A stretch of DNA of 64,000 nt. Origin: Betaproteobacteria bacterium MOLA814. GTDB taxonomy: Bacteria > Pseudomonadota > Gammaproteobacteria > Burkholderiales > Burkholderiaceae_C. Every line of letters begins with the position of its first letter. Position 1 is the first letter of the stretch. A program made the translations under genes and the position numbers. Below the pieces are notes generated by a model that saw only the letters and a program-made list of their open reading frames with translations, was not told where the DNA came from and ran no database searches. Of this stretch, positions 19,596 to 28,578 are shown piece by piece. The stretch is taken from assembly GCA_000496475.1 (NCBI GenBank), contig AYMW01000001.1:595018-659017 (forward strand), in the 5' to 3' direction.

Positions 19596-20557
19596 CACCT
19601 GCACCTGCGCCGCCGTCTGCACTGGTATTGGCAGGCCCTACCGCCAGCGGGAAGACTGCCGCTGCGTTGGCGATCGCCCAGCGCTGGCCCATTGAAATCA
19701 TCAGTGTGGACTCTGCGTTGGTCTACCGGGGCATGGACATAGGCACAGCCAAACCAACGCACCAAGAACAAGCACTGGTGCCCCATCACCTCATAGACAT
19801 TGTTGACCCCACCAGCAGCTACAGCACAGCGGCCTTCGTTAAGGACGCCCAGGTGCTGATAGCCGATATTAAACAGCGTGGACGCAAAGCCTTGCTGGTC
19901 GGTGGCACCATGTTGTATGTCAAAGCCTTGTTAAACGGCATTGACGACATGCCGCCCGCCAACACCGACATCCGCTTGGCTTTGGACACACAGGCCAACG
20001 CGTTGGGCTGGCCCGCCATGCACCAGCGCTTAAGCCTCATTGACCCCCTAACGGCGCAGCGCTTGGCACCCAATGACAGCCAGCGCGTGCAACGCGCTCT
20101 TGAGGTGTTTGAGATCAGTGGCAAACCGATTTCACAGTGGCATACCAACCCGCAGGCTGGCAGCGGTTTGAACATCCCATTGCTGTCGCTTGAGCCCGAC
20201 GACAGGGCGTGGCTGCACCAGCGCATAGGCCAGCGTTTTGACGCCATGTTGGAACAAGGTTTCGAGACAGAAATGATGGCCCTGTACGAGCGCGGCGACT
20301 TAACGCCAGACTTGCCCAGCATGCGCTGTGTGGGCTACCGCCAAGCGTGGACGTTGTTAGACCAGTTGGGCCATTTAGGCGGGCCTGCCAAAGCCATGTG
20401 GATAGAACGCGCATCTGCCGCCACGCGCCAGTTGGGTAAACGCCAACTCACCTGGCTGCGCGGCATGACACAGCGCCACGTCTTGGCCGCCGACAGTCCC
20501 AACGTTGGCCAAGCGTTGTTGCAAGCCGTGGCCACACATTGGGGAGATGCCGCATGA
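19592..20557 (+). CDS. miaA: tRNA dimethylallyltransferase MiaA
   Basis: MiaA transfers the dimethylallyl group to A37 of tRNAs that read codons starting with U. The 321-residue product has the P-loop GPTASGKTA, the [16 protein letters not shown] substrate loop, the [14 protein letters not shown] segment, [14 protein letters not shown] and the [16 protein letters not shown] region near the C-terminus. The start is the ATG at 19592, which overlaps the MFS stop; an upstream longer frame extension would run out of phase through the MFS gene and is not real. The stop overlaps the next gene by four bases. Confidence 0.96.
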   Translation: MTPAPAPPSALVLAGPTASGKTAAALAIAQRWPIEIISVDSALVYRGMDIGTAKPTHQEQALVPHHLIDIVDPTSSYSTAAFVKDAQVLIADIKQRGRKALLVGGTMLYVKALLNGIDDMPPANTDIRLALDTQANALGWPAMHQRLSLIDPLTAQRLAPNDSQRVQRALEVFEISGKPISQWHTNPQAGSGLNIPLLSLEPDDRAWLHQRIGQRFDAMLEQGFETEMMALYERGDLTPDLPSMRCVGYRQAWTLLDQLGHLGGPAKAMWIERASAATRQLGKRQLTWLRGMTQRHVLAADSPNVGQALLQAVATHWGDAA

Positions 20558-21270
20558 GCCAATTGATAGGTCTACAAATCAGCGGGTTGTGCAAGCACTA
20601 CGACACCGCTGCAAGCCTTGACCAGGGAGCCATACAACGCCACACGGTGCTAGACCGCATTAACTTGCACGTGGCCGCTGGCGAATTTGTAGCCATCATG
20701 GGCGCATCTGGCGTGGGCAAGTCCACACTGCTGAACTGCATGGCCGCCCTCGATACTTGGGACAGCGGCGATATAAGTCTCAACGGCCAAGCGCTTGGCG
20801 CACTCAACACGGCACAGCGGGCCACGTGGCGAGCCAAGCATGTGGGCTTTGTGTTTCAGGCCTTTCACGTGCTGCCACATTTGACTGTTGCGCAAAACGT
20901 TGGCCTGCCGCTGATGCTCAACGGCGTTGGCACAGACAAGCGCAACACCTTGGTTGCCGATGCATTAGATGCAACTGGCTTGGCAGATTTAGGCGCTCGG
21001 TTGCCACAGCAATTGTCTGGCGGTCAGCTGCAGCGCGTGGCCATTGCACGCGCCGTGGTGCATGCGCCTGCCTTGCTGCTGGCCGACGAACCCACCGGCA
21101 ATCTAGACCCAGATATGGGCGAACGCATCATGGACTTGTTGGTCAGCACCGCACAACGCACTGGTGCCAGCTTGGTGCTGGTCACACACTCACAAACCGC
21201 TGCAGCAAAAGCTCACCGCCAACTGCGACTCAGCACAGACGGCCTGCACCAGCTACCACAGCCGCTCTAA
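20554..21270 (+). CDS. ABC transporter ATP-binding protein, LolD/MacB type (AttE-like)
   Basis: A 238-residue ATPase with Walker [12 protein letters not shown]-loop in [14 protein letters not shown], signature [14 protein letters not shown], and Walker [13 protein letters not shown]. The DEPTGNLD form and the length place it with the LolD/MacB/FtsE group, which works with FtsX-type permeases. No permease lies next to it. The best partner in the window is the 889-residue FtsX-domain protein at 32920-35589, followed by an AttH-like protein, together matching an AttEFGH system. This pairing is inferred. The start overlaps miaA by four bases, and its 3' end overlaps thiQ by 18 bases. Confidence 0.88.
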   Translation: MSQLIGLQISGLCKHYDTAASLDQGAIQRHTVLDRINLHVAAGEFVAIMGASGVGKSTLLNCMAALDTWDSGDISLNGQALGALNTAQRATWRAKHVGFVFQAFHVLPHLTVAQNVGLPLMLNGVGTDKRNTLVADALDATGLADLGARLPQQLSGGQLQRVAIARAVVHAPALLLADEPTGNLDPDMGERIMDLLVSTAQRTGASLVLVTHSQTAAAKAHRQLRLSTDGLHQLPQPL

Positions 21271-21915
21271 GCCGCCGCTTTGCAAATGCCAAGCCGCACT
21301 GGCCATGGCTTTGGCCTCGGACTCATCGTGCGTCACCAACAACACCTTGGTGCCCGCGCTGGCGACACGCTGGCGAAACTCCTCACGCATGTGCACACGC
21401 AGGTCAGCATCGAGTGCTGAAAAAGGCTCGTCTAACAGCAGCAACTTGGGCTGGATAATCAGTGCTCTGGCCAAGGCCACGCGCTGTTGCTCACCGCCAG
21501 ACAGTGCGGTTGTGGCTTGTCGTGCTTTGTCAGCCAAACCAAAAGACGCCAGCAATTCGGTGGCTGCCGCACGCGATGCGGCTGTACCCATGCCCTGCTC
21601 ACGCAGGCCAAAGGCCACGTTGTCTTGCACACTCAAATGTGGAAACAGCGCAAAGTCTTGGAACATCAACGCAAAGCGCCGCTGCTCTGGCGGCCAGTCT
21701 GTTACATCCACACGGTCCCACAACACCTGCCCACCTTGCACAGGCTCCAGCCCGGCGACCATGCGCAGCAGCGTGGTTTTACCTGTGCCAGACGGGCCCA
21801 GCAAGGCCACTGTGTTGTGCGAGGCTGGCCACTGCCAACTCAAGTTGGAGGCAATGTCCCACGAGCTACCCGCCGCATCTGTATAGCGTTTGTTTATGTT
21901 GACCAGTTCAAGCAC
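21253..21915 (-). CDS. thiQ: Thiamine ABC transporter ATP-binding protein
   Basis: The energising subunit of the thiamine/TPP importer. The 220-residue protein has Walker A GPSGTGKTTL, Q-loop LMFQDFALFPHLSV, signature LSGGEQQRVALARA and Walker B LLLDEPFSALDADLR, with the H-loop in LVTHDE. Its short length and position after thiP and thiB fit ThiQ. The start is a GTG at 21915 supported by an AGGAG site six bases upstream. It overlaps the thiP stop by 8 bases and runs convergent into the AttE-like gene. Confidence 0.92.
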   Translation of the reverse strand: MLELVNINKRYTDAAGSSWDIASNLSWQWPASHNTVALLGPSGTGKTTLLRMVAGLEPVQGGQVLWDRVDVTDWPPEQRRFALMFQDFALFPHLSVQDNVAFGLREQGMGTAASRAAATELLASFGLADKARQATTALSGGEQQRVALARALIIQPKLLLLDEPFSALDADLRVHMREEFRQRVASAGTKVLLVTHDESEAKAMASAAWHLQSGGLERLW

Positions 21916-23548
21916 TGCCAGCTCCTGTTACCACTGCATTGTTGGTTTTTTTCGAAGGTTCTATGCATACAAAAACCAACACGGTTAGCCCCAACAACAG
22001 GGCTGACAATACCCAAGCGCGCTCCAGCTGCAAGCTACCGGGACGTCCCAAATGCTGGTAAATGTAGGTGGTGAGCGTGGTCCATTCAGGTCGGTTTAAA
22101 AATAGGCTGACGGCAAATTCACCCAACATACTGGCCATAGCAAACGCCATACCGCGGCGCACCGCAGGCACAACCAGCGGCCAACTCACACGCCACCAGG
22201 CCCGCGCCGGTGTTGCACCCAAACTGCGTGCCGCTTGCAACCAAGATGGTGGTAGGGCAGCCAACGCTGTGGCAACGGGTTGACTGACCAACGGAATGGC
22301 CAACAAGGTGTAAGCCGCCACCAGCAAACCCCACTGGTCAAGCCACTGCGGCACCAGCAGCAGCAAACCAAACGCCACCATGATGGGCGAAATCATCAGC
22401 GGCAACATGCCCCACATACGCCACCACCACAACCTAGCCCCACACGCGGCATGCATCACACCCAATACAGTGGCCGCCACCAATGCAGCGCCACTAAAGC
22501 GCAGGGTATTGGCCACAGCCTGCCATGTGTCGGCTTGCCACAATACACCCCAAGCTTCAGACGATGCGGTGGCCGCCTTCAGCGCAATGGCCAGCAGCGG
22601 TGCAAAGCCCACCAACACGCACACCAGCCAGACCCACAACACAGCCACTGCGTCGCCAACATGAGACCAGCGGGTGACACGCAGCGCGACCAATTGCGCC
22701 AGTCTGGGCTGGGCCGTGCTGAGCTGTAGCTTGGCGTACATCGCCACCAAGACGCCCGTCATCGCCAGCATCCACAGGGCCAGTTGGCTGGCCAACACCA
22801 ATTCAAGCTCATGGGCGACCAAGGTGTAGATGACCACCTCTGCGGTGGCGTAGGTTTGGCCACCCAACAACAGCGCCAAGCCAAAGCCCCCCAAGCAATA
22901 CAGCAACACCAAACACGCTGCGCTGTAAATATGCGGCGCAGCGCTGGGCAGTTCAATGCGCCAAAACGCGCGCCAAGGCGTGGCACCTAAGCTGCGCGCA
23001 GCCGCCAGTCGCGTGGCACTTTGCGCTGAAAACCCATACACCGCGGCGCGTACTATCACGCATAGATTGAAAAACAAATTGCCTGCAATCAGCAACCACG
23101 GTGAGTCACCGTCGCTGCCAGGTGCATACAGGTGGTTGCCCACTACACCGTTGGGCCCCCACCATGCCAGCACGCCCATGGCGGCTACCAACGTGGGCAC
23201 CACAAACGGCAGCATCATCAAACGCAGCAGCGCGTCTCGCCCCGCAAAGTCATGCCTCGCGATCACGTAGGCCACTGGTACGCCCAGCAAACAGGCCAGC
23301 GCGGTTGACACCGCTGCTTGGGTGATGGACCAAACCATGCGCGAGCGCATGTAGTCATCGGCCCACAAGCCCAACCACCCTTGCCAAAAGCCCAGCTGCG
23401 CACCGCTATCACTCAAGGCTTCTGTGCCAAACGACGCATACGAGCCGTACACACCAAACCACATCAGCTTGAGCATGGGCAGCAAGGCCATGACAGCAAT
23501 AAACGCCCCAGGCCATACACCCACCCAAAACGATGACCTCAACTGCAT
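21908..23548 (-). CDS. thiP: Thiamine ABC transporter permease
   Basis: A 546-residue inner-membrane protein made of two fused permease halves, each with an ABC-permease coupling helix signature (AARSLGATPWRAFWRIELP in the first half, AARSLGATPARAWWRVSWP in the second). About twelve hydrophobic segments are present. This double structure is characteristic of ThiP and related iron(III) FbpB permeases; the TPP riboswitch upstream and the ThiB-type binding protein settle the substrate as thiamine or its phosphates. It starts 49 bases after thiB and overlaps thiQ. Confidence 0.93.
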   Translation of the reverse strand: MQLRSSFWVGVWPGAFIAVMALLPMLKLMWFGVYGSYASFGTEALSDSGAQLGFWQGWLGLWADDYMRSRMVWSITQAAVSTALACLLGVPVAYVIARHDFAGRDALLRLMMLPFVVPTLVAAMGVLAWWGPNGVVGNHLYAPGSDGDSPWLLIAGNLFFNLCVIVRAAVYGFSAQSATRLAAARSLGATPWRAFWRIELPSAAPHIYSAACLVLLYCLGGFGLALLLGGQTYATAEVVIYTLVAHELELVLASQLALWMLAMTGVLVAMYAKLQLSTAQPRLAQLVALRVTRWSHVGDAVAVLWVWLVCVLVGFAPLLAIALKAATASSEAWGVLWQADTWQAVANTLRFSGAALVAATVLGVMHAACGARLWWWRMWGMLPLMISPIMVAFGLLLLVPQWLDQWGLLVAAYTLLAIPLVSQPVATALAALPPSWLQAARSLGATPARAWWRVSWPLVVPAVRRGMAFAMASMLGEFAVSLFLNRPEWTTLTTYIYQHLGRPGSLQLERAWVLSALLLGLTVLVFVCIEPSKKTNNAVVTGAGSA

Positions 23549-23597
23549 GGGGCCTGGCTGGTGAGCGTGCTCAATTGCACAACAAGTAACGCGCGCG

Positions 23598-24698
23598 TTA
23601 ACGCAACACCGTTTGCGTGAACTGGCGTATCCAGGTGCGGGACTGCTCAGTCAGCACACGCTGGTCAATGGCCTGCGCGCTCGGCTGAACACCGCTGTGG
23701 CTCATCACCGCATGCTTGGGCGCGCCTTGTTGTACTGGCCACATCCACATGCTTGTCTGCAACTCAGCTTGCACTGGGGCGCTGCGCAAAAACGCCAAGA
23801 AAGCCTCGCCAGCGCCGGCCTGTTGACCACCAGCCAGCAGCGCAGCACCTTCAATTTGCACATAGACACCACCCATCAAATTGAGGTTCCCAGTGGGAGA
23901 GACTGCCAGCGGCTTGTCGCTGTAAAAGACCTCGGCGGCCGGGCTGCTGAGGTAACTCACCACCATGGGTCGGGTGCCGCCGTTTTTGGTGAAGTCTTTG
24001 TAATAGGCGTCGCTCCAGCTGCTGGAAACCTTCACACCACCAGCACGCAACTTGGCCCACCAGTCCCACACGGCCTTGTCTTTGGCCTGCACAGTTGCCG
24101 CTACAAATGCAAAACCCGGGCTGCTGGTGGCGGGGTTTTGAACCACCAATAACTTGGCATACTCGGGCTTGGCCAAATCGTCAAGACTGGTGGGCAGTGC
24201 CACCTTGTTGGTGGCGAACCAAGCGCGGTCGTAATTAATAGTGACAAAGCCGTAGTCAATCGGCAACCAGTCAGAGGCTGCTGCGGCTTGCGGGTCAGCC
24301 GCCAACACCGCATCGCTGATGGCCAGATCACGCAAACTTTGTGGCAAAGGCGCCAACAAGCCAGCAGCACGGGCACGTACCAGCATGGCGTTGTCTATGC
24401 CAAAAACCACATCGCCAATGGGCGTGGCTTTGGTGAGAATAAGTTTGTTCAGCATGGCGCCCGCGTCGCCTGCTTTCACAATGCGCACCGTTGTGCCGCT
24501 GTTGGCCTCAAAGTCGCTGATCAACTCTTTAGGGAGGCTGAACGAGTCGTGTGCCACCACGCGCAACTCAGGCTTGTCGCCAGCGTGGGCACTAAAAGAA
24601 AGCGACAGCATACATCCAGCCAAAGTCATGGATGCCATGGCCAGCGCCGTGCTGACAGCACCTGCACGTTGACGCAGACGCGAACATTTCAAAGCCAT
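23598..24698 (-). CDS. thiB: Thiamine ABC transporter substrate-binding protein
   Basis: The periplasmic thiamine/TPP-binding protein of the ThiBPQ importer. The 366-residue precursor has an N-terminal signal (about 40 residues, LAGCMLSLSFSAHA before the cleavage area) and a family-type mature start in ELRVVAHDSFSLPKEL. It also has the GDVVFGIDNAML, LPIDYGFVTINYD and NPATSSPGFAF segments of thiamine-binding proteins. The start at 24698 has an AGGGA ribosome binding site. Longer in-frame starts would run into the terminator hairpin of the riboswitch and are rejected. It is the first gene of the riboswitch-controlled unit. Confidence 0.94.
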   Translation of the reverse strand: MALKCSRLRQRAGAVSTALAMASMTLAGCMLSLSFSAHAGDKPELRVVAHDSFSLPKELISDFEANSGTTVRIVKAGDAGAMLNKLILTKATPIGDVVFGIDNAMLVRARAAGLLAPLPQSLRDLAISDAVLAADPQAAAASDWLPIDYGFVTINYDRAWFATNKVALPTSLDDLAKPEYAKLLVVQNPATSSPGFAFVAATVQAKDKAVWDWWAKLRAGGVKVSSSWSDAYYKDFTKNGGTRPMVVSYLSSPAAEVFYSDKPLAVSPTGNLNLMGGVYVQIEGAALLAGGQQAGAGEAFLAFLRSAPVQAELQTSMWMWPVQQGAPKHAVMSHSGVQPSAQAIDQRVLTEQSRTWIRQFTQTVLR

Positions 24699-24722
24699 TG
24701 CAGTTTCCCTGTAAATACAAAC

Positions 24723-24749
24723 AAAAAAGCCACGCGCAGTGGCGTGGCT
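24723..24749 (-). terminator. Intrinsic terminator of the TPP riboswitch expression platform
   Basis: On the minus strand AGCCACGC (24749-24742) and GCGTGGCT (24735-24728) form an 8-base-pair stem with a 6-base loop, followed directly by six Ts. It lies between the TPP aptamer and the thiB start, the expected place for the switch that stops transcription when TPP is bound. The octamer CCACAGGT occurs both just after the aptamer and just before this hairpin, and could take part in an alternative pairing. Confidence 0.85.
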
Positions 24750-24810
24750 GACAACCTGTGGCACGCCGCTCAAACTATGCACGCGTTGCTGTACCTGTGG
24801 CTTCAATCAC

Positions 24811-24908
24811 ACTTCCTACGCTGGCATCACCCAGATCAGGTTCATGGGGACTCTCTCAGTCTGTGTGGCCAACATCTTTGTTGAGTCCTCAGACACCCCC
24901 GGTGAAGT
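24811..24908 (-). promoter_or_regulatory. TPP riboswitch aptamer (THI box)
   Basis: Read on the minus strand, the segment contains the conserved THI-box blocks in order: GGGGTGTCTG, then a variable P3 stem region, ACTGAGAGAG, then GAACCTGATCTGG and GATGCCAGCGTAGGAAG. P1 can form between ACTTC (24908-24904) and GAAGT (24815-24811). The aptamer senses thiamine pyrophosphate and, with the terminator downstream, should shut off thiBPQ when TPP is plentiful. It begins only about 8 bases after the murI stop codon, so the promoter lies within or upstream of murI. Confidence 0.96.
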
Positions 24909-24916
24909 AATTTATT

Positions 24917-25789
24917 TTACCTGACCACGCGCAGTGCCGAATGCACTTGAACCGGCTCACCCCACACGTGGCTGATCAACGCGGCGGCATCGCTTGGTAG
25001 GTCGGCGCTGGAAAAAATCTGTGGGTTGTGTGTGTCAACTTGTGACCGACGTGGCGGTAACGTTGACTGGGTGTGCTGAGCAGCAGTCGCAAGGCGTAAA
25101 ACGCCACCCTCGTGCAGTTTGCGCTGCAGCTGGCGCGCCACGGCGTTACTGGGTTCTACCAAGGTGACATGTGGGCCAACAATGTCTTGAATGACATCAC
25201 GCACCACAATGTAGTGGGTGCAACCGAGCACAATGTGGTCGGCACCACTGTCCAGCATGGGCTGCAGCCAAGCTTGCAGCATGGTTTTGATGCCAGCACG
25301 TGGTGCGTTGCCTTCTATCGCGTCGACCAAACCGGGACACGCTTGCACCACCATGCGCACGTTGTTGTGCTGGCCATGCGCATCCACCAGCCTGGCCACC
25401 GATGCGCTGGCGGCTGTTCGCGCTGTGGCCAACACACCCACCACCCCTGTGCGACTGGCCAAAGCCGCCGGCTTAATGGCTGGCTCCACACCAATGATTG
25501 GCACGCCACACCTCGCGCGCAACACGTCAATGGCCAGCACGCTGGCAGTATTGCAAGCCACCACCATGGCTTTGACCCCCATTGCTGCAAACCAGTCGCC
25601 AATTGCCAACACACGCTGCACCACCTCAACAGGCATTTTGTCGCCATAGGGCGCATAGCCTGTGTCGGCCAAGTACACCAAACGCTCATTGGGCAGCAAT
25701 CTATGGATGGCTTTCAAAATAGGCAAACCACCTACGCCAGAGTCAAACACCCCGATTGGTGAGTTGTTGGATGCAGACAGGGGTGACAT
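24917..25789 (-). CDS. murI: Glutamate racemase
   Basis: MurI makes D-glutamate for peptidoglycan. The 290-residue product has the N-terminal PIGVFDSGVGGL signature and the two catalytic cysteines, in VACNTAS and LGCTHY. DTGYAPYG and PIIGVEPAIKPA are further family segments. Start at ATG 25789. A poorly conserved tail of about 50 residues follows the last conserved part. The stop is immediately followed by the TPP riboswitch, so transcription through murI may feed the thi unit. Confidence 0.95.
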   Translation of the reverse strand: MSPLSASNNSPIGVFDSGVGGLPILKAIHRLLPNERLVYLADTGYAPYGDKMPVEVVQRVLAIGDWFAAMGVKAMVVACNTASVLAIDVLRARCGVPIIGVEPAIKPAALASRTGVVGVLATARTAASASVARLVDAHGQHNNVRMVVQACPGLVDAIEGNAPRAGIKTMLQAWLQPMLDSGADHIVLGCTHYIVVRDVIQDIVGPHVTLVEPSNAVARQLQRKLHEGGVLRLATAAQHTQSTLPPRRSQVDTHNPQIFSSADLPSDAAALISHVWGEPVQVHSALRVVR

Positions 25790-25801
25790 CAGATGTGCGT
25801 G

Positions 25802-26227
25802 TTAGGACAGGCGGTAGGTCTGTAAATGGATGCTGGTCTCGGTGCTGCTGATACCTTTGTCCAAACGAATGCGCTCCAAGATACTGGACAACTCCGACAA
25901 ACTGCTGGCGCGCAATTCGGCCAATAAGTCCCAGCGCCCGTTGGTATCGTGCAGGCTGGCCACGCCGGGCTCGCCCAGCAAACTGGCAATGACTTTGCGG
26001 GTCTCATTGCCTTCTACGGCGATGCTCATCCAAGCGCGTATGTCATTGGGTTCAACATCTGGGCGCAAGCGCACGCTGTAGCCCACCACCACGCCATCGT
26101 CTTCTAGGCGAACCATGCGGTTGCTGACCGTGCCGCGCGACACACCCAACTTGGTGGCCAACTGGGCCACGCTGGCACGTGCGTTGTGGCGCAACAAGCC
26201 TATGAGTTTGCGGTCTACATCATCCAT
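25802..26227 (-). CDS. Lrp/AsnC family transcriptional regulator
   Basis: A 141-residue regulator with an N-terminal helix-turn-helix (about residues 1-55, VDRKLIGLLRHNARASVAQLA and LGVSRGTVSNRM) and a C-terminal RAM-like effector domain (about 65-135). It is divergent from the ornithine cyclodeaminase-arginase genes and most probably controls them, sensing an amino acid such as arginine or ornithine; that target is inferred from position. A 13-bp palindrome abuts its start codon (separate entry). murI follows after 12 bases. Confidence 0.9.
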   Translation of the reverse strand: MDDVDRKLIGLLRHNARASVAQLATKLGVSRGTVSNRMVRLEDDGVVVGYSVRLRPDVEPNDIRAWMSIAVEGNETRKVIASLLGEPGVASLHDTNGRWDLLAELRASSLSELSSILERIRLDKGISSTETSIHLQTYRLS

Positions 26228-26240
26228 ATATGAGTCATAT
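26228..26240. promoter_or_regulatory. Palindrome at the Lrp regulator start, probable operator
   Basis: The sequence ATATGA-G-TCATAT is a perfect 13-base palindrome. It ends exactly at the start codon of the Lrp-type gene and would cover its ribosome binding region. The rest of the 26241-26367 interval is AT-rich and contains further ATATG blocks. Binding by the Lrp protein to control itself and the divergent ornithine cyclodeaminase is inferred. Confidence 0.5.
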
Positions 26241-26367
26241 CGTCAATCAGTTATGTCATTTTGCAACATATTTAGCATATAAGCAGCATTATTGACTATT
26301 TCAATTGTCACCCATCCACGACACACTGGAAACACCAACACACAGCCCACCTGACATAGATCGCCAC

Positions 26368-27537
26368 ATGACACAGCCAGCCTTACACAACGCTCACCTA
26401 CCCACCTTGTTTTTAAGCAGCGACGACATTGCCGCCGTGGTAACAGCCAGGGGCTTGGGGGCGGTCATAGCCGGCGTAGCAACCTGCATAGAGCAAGACT
26501 TTGTGCGCTGGGAGGATTTTGACAAATCGCCCAGATTGGCCAACCACTCCAAACAAGGCGTGATTGAGCTCATGCCCGTGTCTGACGACACCACCTACAG
26601 CGTGAAGTACGTCAACGGCCACCCTAAGAATTTCATGACTGGTTTGCCCACCGTCATGGCCTTTGGTTGCTTGGCGCGCGTTGACACGGGTGCACCCACC
26701 TTGGTCAGCGAGCTCACACTTACCACGGCCATTCGCACGGCCGCCACCTCAGCCTTGGTCGCCAAACACGTGGCGCGCCCAGACAGCACAACCATGGCCA
26801 TTATTGGCAACGGAGCGCAAAGCGAGTTTCAGTGCTTGGGCTTTGCCCACATGCTGGGTATTCACATGTTCCGCTTGTTTGACGTTGATGCGACAGCCAG
26901 CCACAAGTTAGCTAGGCACTTGGCGAACGCGGGCTTGCTCGCCACAATTTGCGACAGCGCTGCGCAGGCATGTGAAAGCGCTGACATTGTGACCACAGTG
27001 ACCGCCGACAAAACCAACGCACTCATCATTACCCCGGGCATGTTGGCTGCAGGCACGCACTTGAACGCCGTGGGTGGCGACTGCCCAGGCAAAACTGAAA
27101 TTCATCCCCAGGTGCTGGCCAGCGGCCCCGTGTTTGTCGAGTTTGAGCCCCAAACACGGGTTGAGGGCGATATTCAGATGCTGGACCCAGACTTTGCCGT
27201 GACCGAGCTGTGGCGTGTTTTCAAAGGCGAGGCTACAGGACGCACACATCCTGCACAAATCACTGTTTTTGACTCCGTGGGCTTTGCCCTAGAGGACTTC
27301 AGCGCCATGCGCTACATGGGCCAAGCGGCCCACGACCTGGGCCTTGGCCAAGCGCTTGCCTTGATACCGGCTTTGGCCGACCCCAAAAACTTGTTTGCGT
27401 TGCTGGAACAACCACACCAACGGCGTGGCCCAAGCCTAGTGGCGCTTGACACTTTTAAGATGGGCTCTTCAGCATTGCACATGCCTGTGCCTGTGCCTGT
27501 GCCATCGACATCACCCACCACCCAAGGCCGATCATGA
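26368..27537 (+). CDS. Ornithine cyclodeaminase
   Basis: This NAD-dependent enzyme converts L-ornithine directly to L-proline and ammonia. The 389-residue product belongs to the ornithine cyclodeaminase/mu-crystallin family. Family signs are SVKYVNGHPKN with the substrate-binding Lys, the Rossmann-type MAIIGNGAQSEFQ motif, and the GTHLNAVGGDCPGKTEI segment. ATG at 26368 is preferred; a TTG at 26305 would add 21 residues of unconserved sequence. The C-terminus ends in a short PVPVPVPS tail encoded by a hexamer tandem repeat. Overlaps the arginase gene by four bases (ATGA), so both products would act in sequence on arginine. Confidence 0.94.
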   Translation: MTQPALHNAHLPTLFLSSDDIAAVVTARGLGAVIAGVATCIEQDFVRWEDFDKSPRLANHSKQGVIELMPVSDDTTYSVKYVNGHPKNFMTGLPTVMAFGCLARVDTGAPTLVSELTLTTAIRTAATSALVAKHVARPDSTTMAIIGNGAQSEFQCLGFAHMLGIHMFRLFDVDATASHKLARHLANAGLLATICDSAAQACESADIVTTVTADKTNALIITPGMLAAGTHLNAVGGDCPGKTEIHPQVLASGPVFVEFEPQTRVEGDIQMLDPDFAVTELWRVFKGEATGRTHPAQITVFDSVGFALEDFSAMRYMGQAAHDLGLGQALALIPALADPKNLFALLEQPHQRRGPSLVALDTFKMGSSALHMPVPVPVPSTSPTTQGRS

Positions 27538-28466
27538 TTGCAAACAACTGCCAGGGCGTCAGCCTGATAGGTGCGCCTACAGACATTGGCGCCAGCACAC
27601 GCGGAGCCAGCATGGGGCCGGAGGCCTTGCGCGTGGCGGGCATTGTTCAAGCCATCACCAATTTCGGCATAGACGTGCACGACACTGGCAACCTGAATGG
27701 GCCGCCCAACCCGTTTGTAAGTCCTGTCGACGGCTACCGCCACCTGGCTGAAGTGGCGCAGTGGAACCAGTTGTTGCACGACGCGGTGTTCAGCGCGCTG
27801 CAAGTCCAGCGCATGCCCGTGGTCTTGGGCGGCGACCACTGCTTGGGCATTGGTTCGGTCAGCGCCGTGGCCAAACACTGCAAGGCCACCGGCAAGCACC
27901 TGCGAGTGCTGTGGCTAGACGCCCACGCCGACTTCAACACCGCCAGCCTCACCCCCAGCGGCAACATACACGGCATGCCCGTCGCCTGCTTGTGCGGCCA
28001 AGGCCCAGCTGAGCTGGTGGACATGGGAGGCCCTGGCCACCGCTTGAACCCCAAAGACTTGCGCCAAGTGGGCATCCGCAGCGTAGACGAAGGCGAAAAA
28101 CGCTTGGTCGCCGAGATGGGCATTGACGTCTTTGACATGCGATTCATTGACGAGCACGGCATGCGTCACGCCATGGAAATGGCCTTGGCCCTCATGGATG
28201 ACAACACCCACCTGCACGTGAGCCTAGACGTAGACTTCTTAGACCCAGACATTGCACCAGGTGTGGCAACCACGGTGCGCGGCGGCCCCAACTACCGCGA
28301 AGCCCAACTGTGTATGGAAATGATTGCAGACACAGGGCGCTTGAGTTCCATGGACATTGTGGAGCTCAACCCCGCGCTGGACGTGCGCAACCAGACCGCA
28401 GAACTCGCCGTTGACTTGATAGAAAGCTTGTTTGGAAAGAGCACGCTGATGCGCAAACGCAGCTAA
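27534..28466 (+). CDS. rocF: Arginase
   Basis: Arginase hydrolyses L-arginine to L-ornithine and urea. The 310-residue product has all manganese-binding motifs: GGDHCLGIGS, DAHADFNT and SLDVDFLDPDIAPG. The start overlaps ornithine cyclodeaminase by four bases. With that enzyme the operon gives a two-step route from arginine to proline. The arginine/ornithine importer follows after a 112-base gap that may hold its own promoter. An agmatinase or formiminoglutamase role is less likely because the N-terminal APTDIGASTRGASMGPEALR segment matches arginase. Confidence 0.95.
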   Translation: MIANNCQGVSLIGAPTDIGASTRGASMGPEALRVAGIVQAITNFGIDVHDTGNLNGPPNPFVSPVDGYRHLAEVAQWNQLLHDAVFSALQVQRMPVVLGGDHCLGIGSVSAVAKHCKATGKHLRVLWLDAHADFNTASLTPSGNIHGMPVACLCGQGPAELVDMGGPGHRLNPKDLRQVGIRSVDEGEKRLVAEMGIDVFDMRFIDEHGMRHAMEMALALMDDNTHLHVSLDVDFLDPDIAPGVATTVRGGPNYREAQLCMEMIADTGRLSSMDIVELNPALDVRNQTAELAVDLIESLFGKSTLMRKRS

Positions 28467-28578
28467 TGCCTTACTGGTCACCCAAGATCGCCACGCCAAG
28501 GGGAAACCACTAGCCGTTGCCCCGTAGAATGTTTATCTTTGCTGGATTCATTTATTCACTCCCATGGAGATTGTTCTT

